Shown here in pieces: positions 18,132 to 26,631 of a stretch of 64,000 nucleotides of DNA. The position numbers and the translations under genes were made by a program. Position 1 is the first letter of the stretch. Every line of letters starts with the position of its first letter. Under the pieces are notes generated by a model. The model had not been told where the DNA came from. It made no database searches and saw only the letters and a program-made list of their open reading frames with translations. The stretch covers positions 372,001 through 436,000 of the forward strand of contig NZ_QEXM01000043.1 of assembly GCF_004127445.1 (NCBI RefSeq), given 5' to 3'. Origin of the DNA: Streptomyces alfalfae. Lineage in GTDB: Bacteria > Actinomycetota > Actinomycetes > Streptomycetales > Streptomycetaceae.

Positions 18132-19415
18132 CTAGGCGCTGCGCAGGGCCTCCTCCAGGATCGACGCGCCCTCCTCCGCCTCCGCGACGGTCAAGGAGAG
18201 GGGCGGGGCGACGCGCAGGACGCTGGTGTCGTGGCCGCCGCCCTTGCCGAGCAGCAGGCCGCGCTCGCGGGCCGCTTCGAGCACGGCGGCCGCCGCCCGG
18301 GGGTCGGGCCCGCCGGTGCCGGGGTCGACCAGCTCGACGCCGATCATCAGGCCGCGCCCGCGGACCTCGCGCACGGCGGGCGCCTGGGCGCAGACGGCCC
18401 GGAGCCGCTCGATGAGGAGCCCGCCGACGCGCCGGGCGTTGCCCTGGAGGTCGTGTTCCAGGAGGTACGTGAGGTTGGCGAGGCCGGCCGCCATGGTGAC
18501 CGGGGAGCCGCCGAAGGTGGAGATGGAGTTGGCGTCGAGGCCGTTCATGACCTCGGCGCGGGCCACCACACCGCCGATCGACATGCCGTTGCCGATGCCC
18601 TTGGCGAACGTCAGGATGTCCGGCGGCCCGCTCGCCGCGTGCGCCTGCCAGCCCCAGAAGTGCTCGCCCGTGCGGCCCCAGCCCGTCTGCACCTCGTCGG
18701 AGATCCAGAGGATGCCGTGCTCGTCCAGGACCTCCTTGAAGGCGGCGTAGAGCCCGTCGGGCGGCGAGGTGAAGCCGCCGACGCCCTGGATCGGCTCGGC
18801 GATGAGCGCCGCCACTCCCCCGCGCCCCTGCCCCAGCATGTCCCGCAGGTCGGCGACGCAGGCCGCGGTGAACTCCGCGTCGCTCAGCGCGGCGTACGGC
18901 CCCCGGCTGCGGACGCCCCCGTGCACGTACAGCGTCTGGAGGGGCGAGAGGCTGGTCGGCGACCAGGAGGCGTTGCCGGTGATGCCGACGGCCGTGAAGC
19001 TGCGGCCGTGGTAGCTGTTGCGCATCGCCAGGATCTGGTTGGAGCGGCGGTGGGCGGTGGCCAGGAGCAGCGCCGCGTCGTTGGCCTCGGTGCCGGAGGT
19101 GGTGAAGAAGACGCGGGCGTCGGGGATGCCGGAGAGGGCGGCGACGCGCTCGGCGAGGTCGACCATCGGCCGGTTGAGGTAGAGCGTCGAGGAGTGGATG
19201 ATCCGTCCGGCCTGCTCCGCCACGGCCTTGGTGACCTCGGGCAGGGCGTGCGCGGTCATGGTGGTGAGGATGCCGCCGAAGAAGTCGAGGTACTTGCGGC
19301 CCTCGGCGTCCCAGACGTGCCGGCCCTCGCCGTGGGTGATCTCGATGGGCCGCCGGTAGTAGAGGGCGAGCCAGTCGGGCAGGACCGCCTTGTGGCGGTC
19401 GTACAGGTCGGTCAC
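18132..19415 (-). CDS. Class III PLP-dependent aminotransferase (beta-alanine type)
   Basis: 427-aa fold-type I aminotransferase. The PLP lysine is in LTFAKGIGNGMSIGG (near 267), the cofactor-binding Asp in LWISDEVQTGWGRTG (near 238) and the N-terminal signature is YLDFFGGILTTM. In this operon it most likely removes the amino group of beta-alanine or beta-aminoisobutyrate released by the ureidopropionase, giving malonate semialdehyde. The GTG start at 19415 overlaps the ureidopropionase stop (GTGA). Specificity is inferred from context; many class III relatives act on other omega-amino acids. Confidence 0.92.
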   Translation of the reverse strand: MTDLYDRHKAVLPDWLALYYRRPIEITHGEGRHVWDAEGRKYLDFFGGILTTMTAHALPEVTKAVAEQAGRIIHSSTLYLNRPMVDLAERVAALSGIPDARVFFTTSGTEANDAALLLATAHRRSNQILAMRNSYHGRSFTAVGITGNASWSPTSLSPLQTLYVHGGVRSRGPYAALSDAEFTAACVADLRDMLGQGRGGVAALIAEPIQGVGGFTSPPDGLYAAFKEVLDEHGILWISDEVQTGWGRTGEHFWGWQAHAASGPPDILTFAKGIGNGMSIGGVVARAEVMNGLDANSISTFGGSPVTMAAGLANLTYLLEHDLQGNARRVGGLLIERLRAVCAQAPAVREVRGRGLMIGVELVDPGTGGPDPRAAAAVLEAARERGLLLGKGGGHDTSVLRVAPPLSLTVAEAEEGASILEEALRSA

Positions 19416-20254
19416 GGCCGCACCAGCCCTTCGTAGGCGTCGGGACGCCGGTCGCGGTAGAACGCCCACTGCTGACGCACTTCCTCGATGAGCGCGAGGT
19501 CCAGGTCCCTGACGACGAGTTCCTCGTCCTTGTCGCTCGCGGGGTCGCCGACGAACTGGCCGCGCGGGTCGACGAAGTACGACGTGCCGTAGAAGTCGTT
19601 GTCGCCGTACTCCTCCTGGCCGACGCGGTTGATCGCGGCGATGAAGTACTCGTTGGCGACGGCCGCCGCGGGCTGTTCGAGCTGCCACAGGTACGCCGAG
19701 AGGCCGCGCGAGGTGGCGGAGGGGTTGTAGACGATCTGGGCGCCGTTCAGCCCCAACTGGCGCCAGCCCTCGGGGAAGTGGCGGTCGTAGCAGATGTAGA
19801 CGCCGACCTTGCCGACCGCGGTGTCGAACACGGGCCAGCCGAGGTTGCCCGGCTTGAAGTAGTACTTCTCCCAGAAGCCCTTGACCTGGGGGATGTGGTG
19901 CTTGCGGTACTTGCCGAGGTAGGCGCCGTCGGCGTCGATCACGGCCGCCGTGTTGAAGTAGAAGCCGGTCTGCTCGACCTCGAAGACGGGGACGACGATC
20001 ACCATGCCGGTCTCGCGGGCGAGCTCCTTCATGCGCGTGACGGTCGGCCCGTCCGGCACGGGCTCCGCCCAGCGGTAGTGCTCGGCCTCCTGGACCTGGC
20101 AGAAGTAGGGGGCGTTGAAGACCTCCTGGAACCCGATGACCTTCGCCCCCTGCCGGGCGGCCTCCCTGGCATGTTCCTCATGCTTGGCGATCATGGATTC
20201 GCTGTCGCCTGTCCAGGTCGCCTGGACCAGTGCGGCGCGTACGACGTTGACCAT
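19412..20254 (-). CDS. Beta-ureidopropionase (nitrilase superfamily)
   Basis: 280-aa carbon-nitrogen hydrolase hydrolysing N-carbamoyl-beta-alanine to beta-alanine, CO2 and ammonia. The Glu-Lys-Cys triad is visible: Glu in GFQEVFNAPYF (about 43), Lys in GKYRKHHIPQV (about 115) and Cys in GVYICYDRHFPEGW (about 150). ATG 20254 has GAAGGAG upstream; an alternative ATG at 20320 runs through promoter-like DNA. It is the first gene of the operon and follows a 10-bp inverted repeat. Family members acting on N-carbamoylputrescine are similar, but the dihydropyrimidinase neighbour favours pyrimidine catabolism. Confidence 0.92.
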   Translation of the reverse strand: MVNVVRAALVQATWTGDSESMIAKHEEHAREAARQGAKVIGFQEVFNAPYFCQVQEAEHYRWAEPVPDGPTVTRMKELARETGMVIVVPVFEVEQTGFYFNTAAVIDADGAYLGKYRKHHIPQVKGFWEKYYFKPGNLGWPVFDTAVGKVGVYICYDRHFPEGWRQLGLNGAQIVYNPSATSRGLSAYLWQLEQPAAAVANEYFIAAINRVGQEEYGDNDFYGTSYFVDPRGQFVGDPASDKDEELVVRDLDLALIEEVRQQWAFYRDRRPDAYEGLVRP

Positions 20255-20310
20255 GAGCTGCTCCTTCACCTGCCCTTGGAGGGACTGCCCTTGAGAGGAC
20301 GTCAGAGAGC

Positions 20311-20339
20311 CTCTACGCACGTAGACCGGGTGCGTAGAG
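20311..20339. promoter_or_regulatory. Inverted-repeat operator candidate of pyrimidine-catabolic operon
   Basis: CTCTACGCAC (20311-20320) and GTGCGTAGAG (20330-20339) form perfect 10-bp arms with a 9-bp spacer, centred about 70 bp upstream of the ureidopropionase start. This geometry suits a dimeric repressor or activator. No regulator gene adjoins the operon, so the protein that binds is unknown. Confidence 0.5.
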
Positions 20340-20469
20340 AGGAAAACGTAAGCCCGTGCGGCGGGCTGAGCAAGACCATCGTCGTCAACCGCCGGAGTCG
20401 ATCATGTTTCGTACCCGAGCGGGCGAGAACGGACACCGAGCGCCGGCGTAAGGGCAGGGGCGGATCGGG

Positions 20470-21825
20470 TCAGGCGCTGAACCCGGCGACGCGCAGGGCG
20501 TGCACCAGGTCCCAGTGGTGCTCCTCGGAGACCGCCCGCGCCGTCTCCAGGAGCAGGGGGATGAGCCGGTGGGGGGCGGCGTGCGCGCAGGCCGCCGCGT
20601 CCTCGGGGGTGCGGACGCGGTGGTAGGAGTCCAGCAGGGCGCGCGCCTCGCGCTCCCGGCCCGCGTCGAGCAGCGCGAGGATCGCCTCGGCTATCTCCGG
20701 GGCGGGGCGCGCGACGCCCTGCCGCAGCAGCTTGCGGCAGTCGTCGGCGCGGCCCGCCCCCGCGAGGGCGTCGGCGAGGGCCACCAGGCGGTCGGGCGGC
20801 AGGGACGCGGCCTCCCACAGCAGGGTCGCCCAGTCCGCGCCGAGCCCCGCGCGGTGCAGCTCACCTGCCAGCTCGGGCAGCCGGTCGGCGGGCCACCCCG
20901 CGACCTCCACCAGGACGCCGTGCGCCTCACCGCTGCGGCCCTCCTTGCGGAGCCGGGCGAGGAGTTCGACGGTGGCGGGCGCGTCGTGGGGGCCGGTGTC
21001 GCGGGGGGCGCCTGGGTGGTGGGGGGTGCCTGGGTCGTGGGAGGTGTCTATGTCGTACGCGGCACTCGTGTCGTACGGAGCACTCGTGTCGTGCGGGGCG
21101 CCCGTGTCCGGTGCGTGTCCGCCGTCCGGGCCATACGGGTCACCCCTGTCGTCCATGCCGCCCATGTCGTCCGGATCGAGCAGGGCCGGTTCGAACCAGG
21201 GGCCGGGGGACGCCGCCTCCGTCGCGGGCACGTCGCCGAGGGCCCGTCCGGGGGCGGAAGCCGCCACGCCGGGGTCCGCCCGCACCGCGCCGGGGCCGAA
21301 CTCCACCCACGTGGGCCGTTCCGCCGCGTCGAGGCGGTCCATGCGCTCCCGGAGCTCCACGCACCGCGCGGACGCCCGCTCGTGGTCGTCGCGCACCCAT
21401 GCCAGGTCGAGACCGACGCCATCGGCCTCGGGCCCTGTGGCCCCGGCGAGCCGCCGGGTGAGCTCCGCCTCCCGCTCCGCGGCGATCCGCTGCTCCCTGA
21501 GCATCATGTCGAGCCGATCGCTCAGCAGCTCTCGGGCGCCGGGCCGCGCGTCGTACGCCGTGAGCGAGGCGCGGTGCAGGGTGCGCGCCCGCTCCGCCTC
21601 CCGCTCGGCCTCCGCCACCCCGCGGTCGGCCGCGAGGTCGTGCAGCAGCGCCTGCACCACGTCCCAGGGCGGCACCTCGACGCCGTCCAGGCAGGCCCGC
21701 ATGCCGTCCGGGTCGCGCTGCCAGAACACACCGCACCAGCCGGCGCCCTGGTCGAGCCGCCCCACCAGTTCCCGCAGGTACTTCGCGAACTCCCCGACCT
21801 GATCCGGGAGTTGTCCCACTGTCAT
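20470..21825 (-). CDS. Conserved hypothetical protein with Asp/Thr-rich linker
   Basis: 451-aa soluble protein of unknown function. The N-terminal half (1-200) is helical and charged, with heptad-like Glu/Arg-rich stretches (RGVAEAEREAERAR and REQRIAAEREAELTRRLAG) suggesting coiled coil. Residues about 235-275 are low complexity, with repeated D-T-[GS]-A-P-[HY]-type units encoded by imperfect repeats at about 21000-21110. The C-terminal half is a run of Leu/Ala-rich helical pairs resembling degenerate TPR or PPR-like repeats. No enzyme motif is seen. The tandem-repeat linker is probably variable between strains. It may be controlled by the palindrome at 21858-21870. Confidence 0.75.
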   Translation of the reverse strand: MTVGQLPDQVGEFAKYLRELVGRLDQGAGWCGVFWQRDPDGMRACLDGVEVPPWDVVQALLHDLAADRGVAEAEREAERARTLHRASLTAYDARPGARELLSDRLDMMLREQRIAAEREAELTRRLAGATGPEADGVGLDLAWVRDDHERASARCVELRERMDRLDAAERPTWVEFGPGAVRADPGVAASAPGRALGDVPATEAASPGPWFEPALLDPDDMGGMDDRGDPYGPDGGHAPDTGAPHDTSAPYDTSAAYDIDTSHDPGTPHHPGAPRDTGPHDAPATVELLARLRKEGRSGEAHGVLVEVAGWPADRLPELAGELHRAGLGADWATLLWEAASLPPDRLVALADALAGAGRADDCRKLLRQGVARPAPEIAEAILALLDAGREREARALLDSYHRVRTPEDAAACAHAAPHRLIPLLLETARAVSEEHHWDLVHALRVAGFSA

Positions 21826-21857
21826 GCGACCAGCTCCGCCCCGTGCAGACAGGAGTA

Positions 21858-21870
21858 TTCCGGTCCGGAA
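21858..21870. promoter_or_regulatory. 13-bp palindrome upstream of 451-aa protein gene
   Basis: TTCCGG-T-CCGGAA is a perfect palindrome with a single central base, 33 bp upstream of the start at 21825. It sits in the 157-bp gap shared with the small XRE gene's 3' side and is a candidate operator. Confidence 0.4.
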
Positions 21871-21982
21871 GATAACACCAGACGTTTTACGGGACGACTA
21901 CACGCGGTTTGACCCGGGCGCGACGCCGCCCCGGCGGGGCCTCAGCGCCGCCGGGGGCGGGGCCCGCGCGGTCACCGCGGGT

Positions 21983-22234
21983 TCACGCCGCCAGCAGCTC
22001 GCACCGCTCGACGAGATCGTCCAGCGAGAGCCCGAGCACGGAGGCGAGCGCCGCCACGGTGAAGAGCGCGGGCGTCGGGGCCCGGCCCGTCTCGATCTTC
22101 CGCAGGGTCTCCGCGGAGAGGCCCGCCTCGGCGGCCACCGCCACCATGGTCCGCACGCCCCGCGCGTCCCGCAGCAGCCGCCCGAGCCGCTCGCCGCGCT
22201 CGCGCTCCTCTGGCGTCAAAGGTGTCCGTACCAT
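21983..22234 (-). CDS. Small XRE-family helix-turn-helix protein
   Basis: 83-aa protein, essentially one HTH domain: GRLLRDARGVRTMVAVAAEA, then the recognition-helix region GLSAETLRKIETGRAPTPAL and VAALASVLGLSLDDLVERCE. The turn and KIETGR motif are typical of Cro/CI-like regulators. No second domain is present. It is on the same strand as the 451-aa gene downstream but separated by 157 bp. Target unknown. Confidence 0.82.
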   Translation of the reverse strand: MVRTPLTPEERERGERLGRLLRDARGVRTMVAVAAEAGLSAETLRKIETGRAPTPALFTVAALASVLGLSLDDLVERCELLAA

Positions 22235-22267
22235 GCGGCCATCGTACGACCCCGCAGCCGGCGGGGA

Positions 22268-22318
22268 GCGGGCCGTCGCCGCACGGCCCGCGGGGCCGGC
22301 CCCAAGTGGGCCGGCCCC
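22268..22318. terminator. Tandem hairpins at the end of ggt
   Basis: Two adjacent perfect hairpins: GCGGGCCGT/ACGGCCCGC (22268-22276 and 22283-22291, 6-nt loop) and GGGGCCGGCCC/GGGCCGGCCCC (22292-22302 and 22308-22318, 5-nt loop). They begin 10 bp past the ggt stop. There is no U-tract, which is normal for Streptomyces hairpin terminators. They would also shield the small XRE gene from ggt read-through. Confidence 0.7.
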
Positions 22319-22328
22319 CGGCCGTGTC

Positions 22329-24170
22329 TCACTTCCCGGGGCGCACCACCATGGCGGAGCCGCCGCCCCTGCGCTCCTTCTCGGCCGCGGCGAGCCACCT
22401 GCCGTCCGGGAGGCGCTGGACGCCGGTCGTGGCGCCGATCTCGGGGTTGCGCTTGAAGGAGTGCCCGAGCTTCTCCAGGGACGCGCGCCGCGAGCTGTCC
22501 CAGAGGCCCGGCTCCAGCTCGGTCTGCGCGGCGTTGCGCTGGCTCGCGCGAGGCGCCGCGATCGCTTCGACCAGCGGCAGACCGCGGTCGACGAAGCCGG
22601 TCAGGGTCTGCAGGACGGTGGTGATGATGGTGGCGCCGCCCGGTGAGCCGAGCGCCACCACGGGCTTGCCGTCCTTCAGGACGATCGTCGGCGCCATCGA
22701 GGAGCGCGGGCGCTTGCCGGGGCCCGGCAGGTTCGGGTCGTGCACCTTCGGGTCGGCGGGCGCGAACGAGAAGTCCGTCAGCTCGTTGTTGAGCAGGAAG
22801 CCGCGGTTCGGCACGGTGATGCCGCTGCCGCCGGTCTGCTCGATGGTGAGGGTGTAGGCGACGACGTTGCCCCACTTGTCGGAGGCGGTGAGGTGCGTGG
22901 TGCTCTCCCCCTCGTACGTCGTCGGCGTCGCCTTGTCGCCCGCGGTGCACGCCTTGGGGTGGCGCGGGTCGCCGGGGGCGAGCGGGCTCTTGAGCACGGC
23001 GTCGTCCTTGATGAGGCACGCGCGCGTGTCCGCGTACCGCTGGGAGAGCAGCTCCTTGGCCGGGACGTCCTCGAAGGCGGGGTCGCCCACCCAGCGGCCC
23101 CGGTCGGCGAAGGCGATGCGGCTCGCCTCGATGTAGCGGTGCAGGTACCTGGTCTTCGAGGCCTTGGAGAGGTCGGTGCGCTCCAGGATGTTGAGGGCCT
23201 CGCCGACCGTGGTGCCGCCCGAGGAGGAGGGCGCCATGGAGTACACGTCGAGGCCCCGGTAGGAGGTCTTCGTGGGCTTCTGGCCCCTCACCGTGTACCT
23301 GTCGAGGTCCTTGAGGGAGAGGTCGCCGGGGCGGACCTCGCGGCCGGAGTCCGGGTCGACGGGCGGTTTGTTCACGGTGCGCACGATGTCCTTGGCGAGC
23401 TTGCCGTGGTACAGCGCGCCGACACCTTTGCGGCCCAGCTCCGCGTACGTGCGGGCCAGGTCGGGGTTCTTGAACGTCGAGCCGACCTTCGGGAGCTCGC
23501 CGCCCGGCAGGAACAGCTCCGCCGACGCGGGGAAGTCGGCGAACCGCTTCTGGTTCGACTCGGTCTGCGAGCGGAAGGTCGAGTCGACGGTGAAGCCGTC
23601 ACGCGCCAGGCGCTCGGCGGGCTTCAGGAGCGTGCCCAGCCGTCTGCTGCCCCACTTGTCGAGTGCCGACTGCCAGGTGGCGGGCGTGCCGGGGGTGCCC
23701 ACGCTCAGCCCGCTGGTGACCACGTCGGCGAAGGGGATCGGCTTGCCGTTCTCCAGGAAGAGCCGGGAGTCGGCGGTGCGGGGGGCCGTCTCGCGGCCGT
23801 CGATGGTGCTGACCCGGCGGGTCTTGGCGTCGTAGTGGACGAAGTACCCGCCCCCGCCCACACCCGCCGAGTACGGCTCGGTGACGCCGAGCGCGGCGGC
23901 CGTGGCGACCGCGGCGTCCACGGCGTTGCCGCCCTTCCGCAAGACCTCGATGCCGGCGGCCGAGGCGTCGGCGTCGACACTGGCGACCGCTCCGCCGTGG
24001 CCGACGGCGACCGGGACCTTCTCGGCGACCGGCGCCTTCTCGGCGGGCGCACCGGCCGCGGGGGCCGGTTCCGTCGATCGCCCAGGCGAAGGGGGCGCGG
24101 CGGCGCCGACCGACACCAATACCCCTCCGACCGCCCATAGCGTCAGATTACGTACGACAGCGCGACGCAT
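22329..24170 (-). CDS. ggt: Secreted gamma-glutamyltransferase
   Basis: N-terminal nucleophile hydrolase cleaving gamma-glutamyl bonds such as in glutathione analogues and transferring glutamate, 613 aa. A signal-like N-terminus (LTLWAVGGVLVSVGAAA) indicates export. The autoprocessing Thr lies in STTHLTASDKWGNVVAYTLT near residue 425, followed by the small-subunit motifs GGSGITVPNRGFLLNNELTD and SSMAPTIV. The large-subunit signature AAALGVTEPYSAGVGGGGYF is near residue 90. GGAGGT is 4 bp before the ATG. It is monocistronic, followed by tandem hairpins. Confidence 0.96.
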   Translation of the reverse strand: MRRAVVRNLTLWAVGGVLVSVGAAAPPSPGRSTEPAPAAGAPAEKAPVAEKVPVAVGHGGAVASVDADASAAGIEVLRKGGNAVDAAVATAAALGVTEPYSAGVGGGGYFVHYDAKTRRVSTIDGRETAPRTADSRLFLENGKPIPFADVVTSGLSVGTPGTPATWQSALDKWGSRRLGTLLKPAERLARDGFTVDSTFRSQTESNQKRFADFPASAELFLPGGELPKVGSTFKNPDLARTYAELGRKGVGALYHGKLAKDIVRTVNKPPVDPDSGREVRPGDLSLKDLDRYTVRGQKPTKTSYRGLDVYSMAPSSSGGTTVGEALNILERTDLSKASKTRYLHRYIEASRIAFADRGRWVGDPAFEDVPAKELLSQRYADTRACLIKDDAVLKSPLAPGDPRHPKACTAGDKATPTTYEGESTTHLTASDKWGNVVAYTLTIEQTGGSGITVPNRGFLLNNELTDFSFAPADPKVHDPNLPGPGKRPRSSMAPTIVLKDGKPVVALGSPGGATIITTVLQTLTGFVDRGLPLVEAIAAPRASQRNAAQTELEPGLWDSSRRASLEKLGHSFKRNPEIGATTGVQRLPDGRWLAAAEKERRGGGSAMVVRPGK

Positions 24171-24274
24171 TCGTACCTCCTGTCAACAACCGTCCGCGCA
24201 GCGTAACTTCGAGTTCCCCATCGCGTAAGGACCGACCCGAACAGAGTTCTGCCCTGCCGCTACCATGCGCCCCC

Positions 24275-24646
24275 ATGACTGGAGACCTGCGCATCATCGT
24301 CCTCGGCCTGATCGCGGTCGGCGTCAGTGCCGTACTCGGCTGGCTCGCCCGGAGCCGGCTGTCCAAGCGCGGGCTCCGCCGCGAGCAGGCCTTCTTCGGG
24401 CTGCCCGAGAACGCGGAGTCGCTGCTCGTCGTCAACCGTGACGCGAACGGCCCCGAGCTGAGCGTGGTCCGCCACGACGTGTCGGCGCTCCTCGAACTCG
24501 CCGGGGTGATCAGGGAGTGCGGGGCGCACGCGCAGATCGTCGCGCACGACGCGGTCCAGCAGGGCTTCGGCGAGCGCACGGAGTTCTGCGTGGGGAGCCC
24601 GGTGGCCAACCGTCTCGTTCCTCGACTCCTACTCTCGACTCAATAG
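24275..24646 (+). pseudogene. Small membrane protein gene truncated at its 3' end by island integration
   Basis: The first about 110 residues look like an intact conserved actinomycete protein: one N-terminal membrane helix (IIVLGLIAVGVSAVLGWLA), then a soluble domain with FFGLPENAESLLVVNRDANG and a conserved GFGERTEFCVGSPVANR. After about position 24610 the frame enters the mobile element and ends with the unrelated residues LVPRLLLSTQ. The native C-terminus is therefore lost here and should lie at the far junction of the island. The original function is unknown. Such insertion at a 3' end is common for site-specific integrases. Confidence 0.75.
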
Positions 24647-26558
24647 CCAGCGGTGCGAAGGTCACCTTGATCTCCACCGGGCCCGGTCGCCAAGCCGGGA
24701 CCGACTCCACGTCGGCCAACAGCTTCATCGCCTCAGCCCAGACGCCCCGGCTCAGCCATCGGTTCGCCTGCGTCTGCAGCGTCTTCCAGTCCACGCCGAA
24801 CTTCGGCGTCAGCTCCTTGTAGCGGGCACCCGAGATGGCCTTCTCCAGGAGCGCTTCGAACATCACCCGGCGGTCGATGGTGCAGCGCGGACCGCCCATC
24901 AGCGGTGCGATCCGCTCCCAGGCATCGTCTGTGAGGACGGGGACGCCGCGGTCGGCGGCCACGAACCACTCCCGTACCGCACAGGCAACGCCCTTGCGCC
25001 TCGGAGCGCAGCGGAGGACTTCCGCACGTGTCTTCATCATGCGCAGCAGCTCGGCCTTTTCGGCGGGCTCGACGTCCTGCAGGTTGCGGCCGGCGACCTC
25101 GGCCAGGCGCTCCAGGTTCTGAAGCCAGTGGCCTGCCTCTGCGGCCTCCCTCTGCCACGCTTCTGCCTCATGGCGTAGCTTCTCCAGCCCGGCGAGTTCG
25201 TCTTCGTGGGGTTTGGCGGCCCGCTCTGCGGCCTCCTCGGCCTCCTCGCGGGTCAGGCCGCGGCGCAGGGCGCGTTTGGCGGCAGTGGCTGCGGTGATGT
25301 CGATGAGGTCTTCGGTTTCGGCGATCCGTTGGTCCAGTTCGGAGATGCGCTTGGTGTAGTCGATGCGCTTGTGGCTGGTGGCGTTGAGCCAATCTTGGGC
25401 CATTGCTTTCATGCGGTCGGCGTCGCCGAGCGTCGCGATTACGTCCTTCCAGACCTGCTTCTCGATGCTGGTGGCTTCGAGGTAGGGGCATGTGCAGCGG
25501 TCGCCCGCTCCGGCGTACGACTCGTGTCGGCCCTTGCATCGGTAGATGACTTCTGTGGGGCGGTGTTGGTGGCCCTCGTAGGTCTTGCCGCAGGGGCTGG
25601 TCATGAGGCCGGTCAGGAGGTAGGTGCGGGAGCGGGTCTTGGTCGACGGCGGGCGGCTCGCCATTGCGCACTTCAGCTCCTGGACCTCCTCGTCCGTGAA
25701 GATCGACGGGAGGTCGATCACGACGGTTTCCCCATAGATCGGGTTGCCGTCCTGGTCTCGCTGAGCGTTGTGGCCTCGCCATATGACGTGGCTTTCCAGG
25801 GCCGCGTCCCCCAGGAGGCGACAGCGGATGTTTTTAGCGGTCCAGCCGTTTCCGGACCGGGTCAGGCGCTTCTCGCTGTTGAGGAGCAACGCCGTCTCCT
25901 CCCAGCTGCGCCTCTCTAGGAAGACTTCCCGCGCTCGGCGCAGGGTCGCCGCCTCCTCCTTGTGGACGACGTAGTGCGAGACGCCCTTCTTGCCGCGTTC
26001 GGCGACGTCCCAGCCGAAGGGGACCATGCCGCCTGGGTAGAGGCCGTCCTCGGCCTTTTCCTGGATGCCGCCCTGGGTGCGTTCACGGATCAGCTCGCGC
26101 TCTTCTTCGGCGTAGTCGGCGTCCTTGCGCATCTGGCTGCGGCCGGCCGGTGTCGAGTTGTCGTAGTCCTTCTTGACCACTGCAACGTATACGCCGAGGT
26201 CTTCGAGGTCCCAGACCCATTTCCAGAAGGCGCGGCCGGTGCGGCCGATGCCGCGGCCCTCATTGACCACGACCATGTCGAAGGGGCGTGGGGTCTTGCG
26301 GGCGTCCTTCATGAGGCGTCGCAGGTCCGGCCTGTCGTCGGCCTCCAGGCTGCCGCTGAAGCCTTCGTCGGCGTATGTGCCGACGTGCTCCCATCCCTTC
26401 TTCTGGATGTGGCGGACGGTCTTCTTTCCGGTGTAGGCGATGCCGTATCCGTCGACCTGTTCTTCGGTGGACACGCGGAGGTAGTCCACGGCCCGTAGTG
26501 TGGCCGTACCGGTGGTTCGCAGTGCGGTGTCAACTGCACGCGTGAGAGCCTTGCCCAT
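24510..26558 (-). CDS. Large serine recombinase (integrase) with transposase-like C-terminal domain
   Basis: 682-aa site-specific recombinase. The resolvase domain has the nucleophile Ser30 in DYLRVSTEEQVDGYGI and the arginine motif GRGIGRTGRAFW; the recombinase domain and a zinc-ribbon-like region with CRC-type cysteines (TSPCGKTYEGH, RCKGRHESYAG, RCTCPYLEA) follow, then a Glu/Arg coiled coil. Residues about 542-615 (starting LTDDAWERIAPLMGG and containing GVDWKTLQTQANRWL) resemble the DUF4096 N-terminal domain of IS5-type transposases. The last about 30 residues are read from chromosomal DNA beyond the attachment junction. ATG 26558 has GAAGGGA upstream. Integrase identity is sure; the domain reading is inference. 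Confidence 0.92.
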   Translation of the reverse strand: MGKALTRAVDTALRTTGTATLRAVDYLRVSTEEQVDGYGIAYTGKKTVRHIQKKGWEHVGTYADEGFSGSLEADDRPDLRRLMKDARKTPRPFDMVVVNEGRGIGRTGRAFWKWVWDLEDLGVYVAVVKKDYDNSTPAGRSQMRKDADYAEEERELIRERTQGGIQEKAEDGLYPGGMVPFGWDVAERGKKGVSHYVVHKEEAATLRRAREVFLERRSWEETALLLNSEKRLTRSGNGWTAKNIRCRLLGDAALESHVIWRGHNAQRDQDGNPIYGETVVIDLPSIFTDEEVQELKCAMASRPPSTKTRSRTYLLTGLMTSPCGKTYEGHQHRPTEVIYRCKGRHESYAGAGDRCTCPYLEATSIEKQVWKDVIATLGDADRMKAMAQDWLNATSHKRIDYTKRISELDQRIAETEDLIDITAATAAKRALRRGLTREEAEEAAERAAKPHEDELAGLEKLRHEAEAWQREAAEAGHWLQNLERLAEVAGRNLQDVEPAEKAELLRMMKTRAEVLRCAPRRKGVACAVREWFVAADRGVPVLTDDAWERIAPLMGGPRCTIDRRVMFEALLEKAISGARYKELTPKFGVDWKTLQTQANRWLSRGVWAEAMKLLADVESVPAWRPGPVEIKVTFAPLAIESRVGVEERDGWPPGSPRRTPCARRSPAGPRRARRSARAPRTP
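24590..24625. other. Probable attachment-site junction of the serine-integrase island
   Basis: This is where the conserved coding sequence of the 24275 membrane-protein gene ends and island DNA begins. The recombinase gene reads across it in the opposite direction. The exact crossover dinucleotide cannot be defined without the other junction or an empty site. I looked for the displaced gene tail on the right and did not find it. Confidence 0.6.
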
Positions 26559-26631
26559 GTCAGTCCCTTCGCGACTGGCCAGACCCCGGGGCATTTGCGG
26601 TGCCGCCGGGGTCGCCCATGTGGCGTAAATT

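Noticed and set aside
20902..21110. Imperfect repeats in the 451-aa gene as a CRISPR or minisatellite array
   Set aside because: They stay in frame, encode a degenerate Asp/Thr/Pro-rich linker and lack regular spacers.
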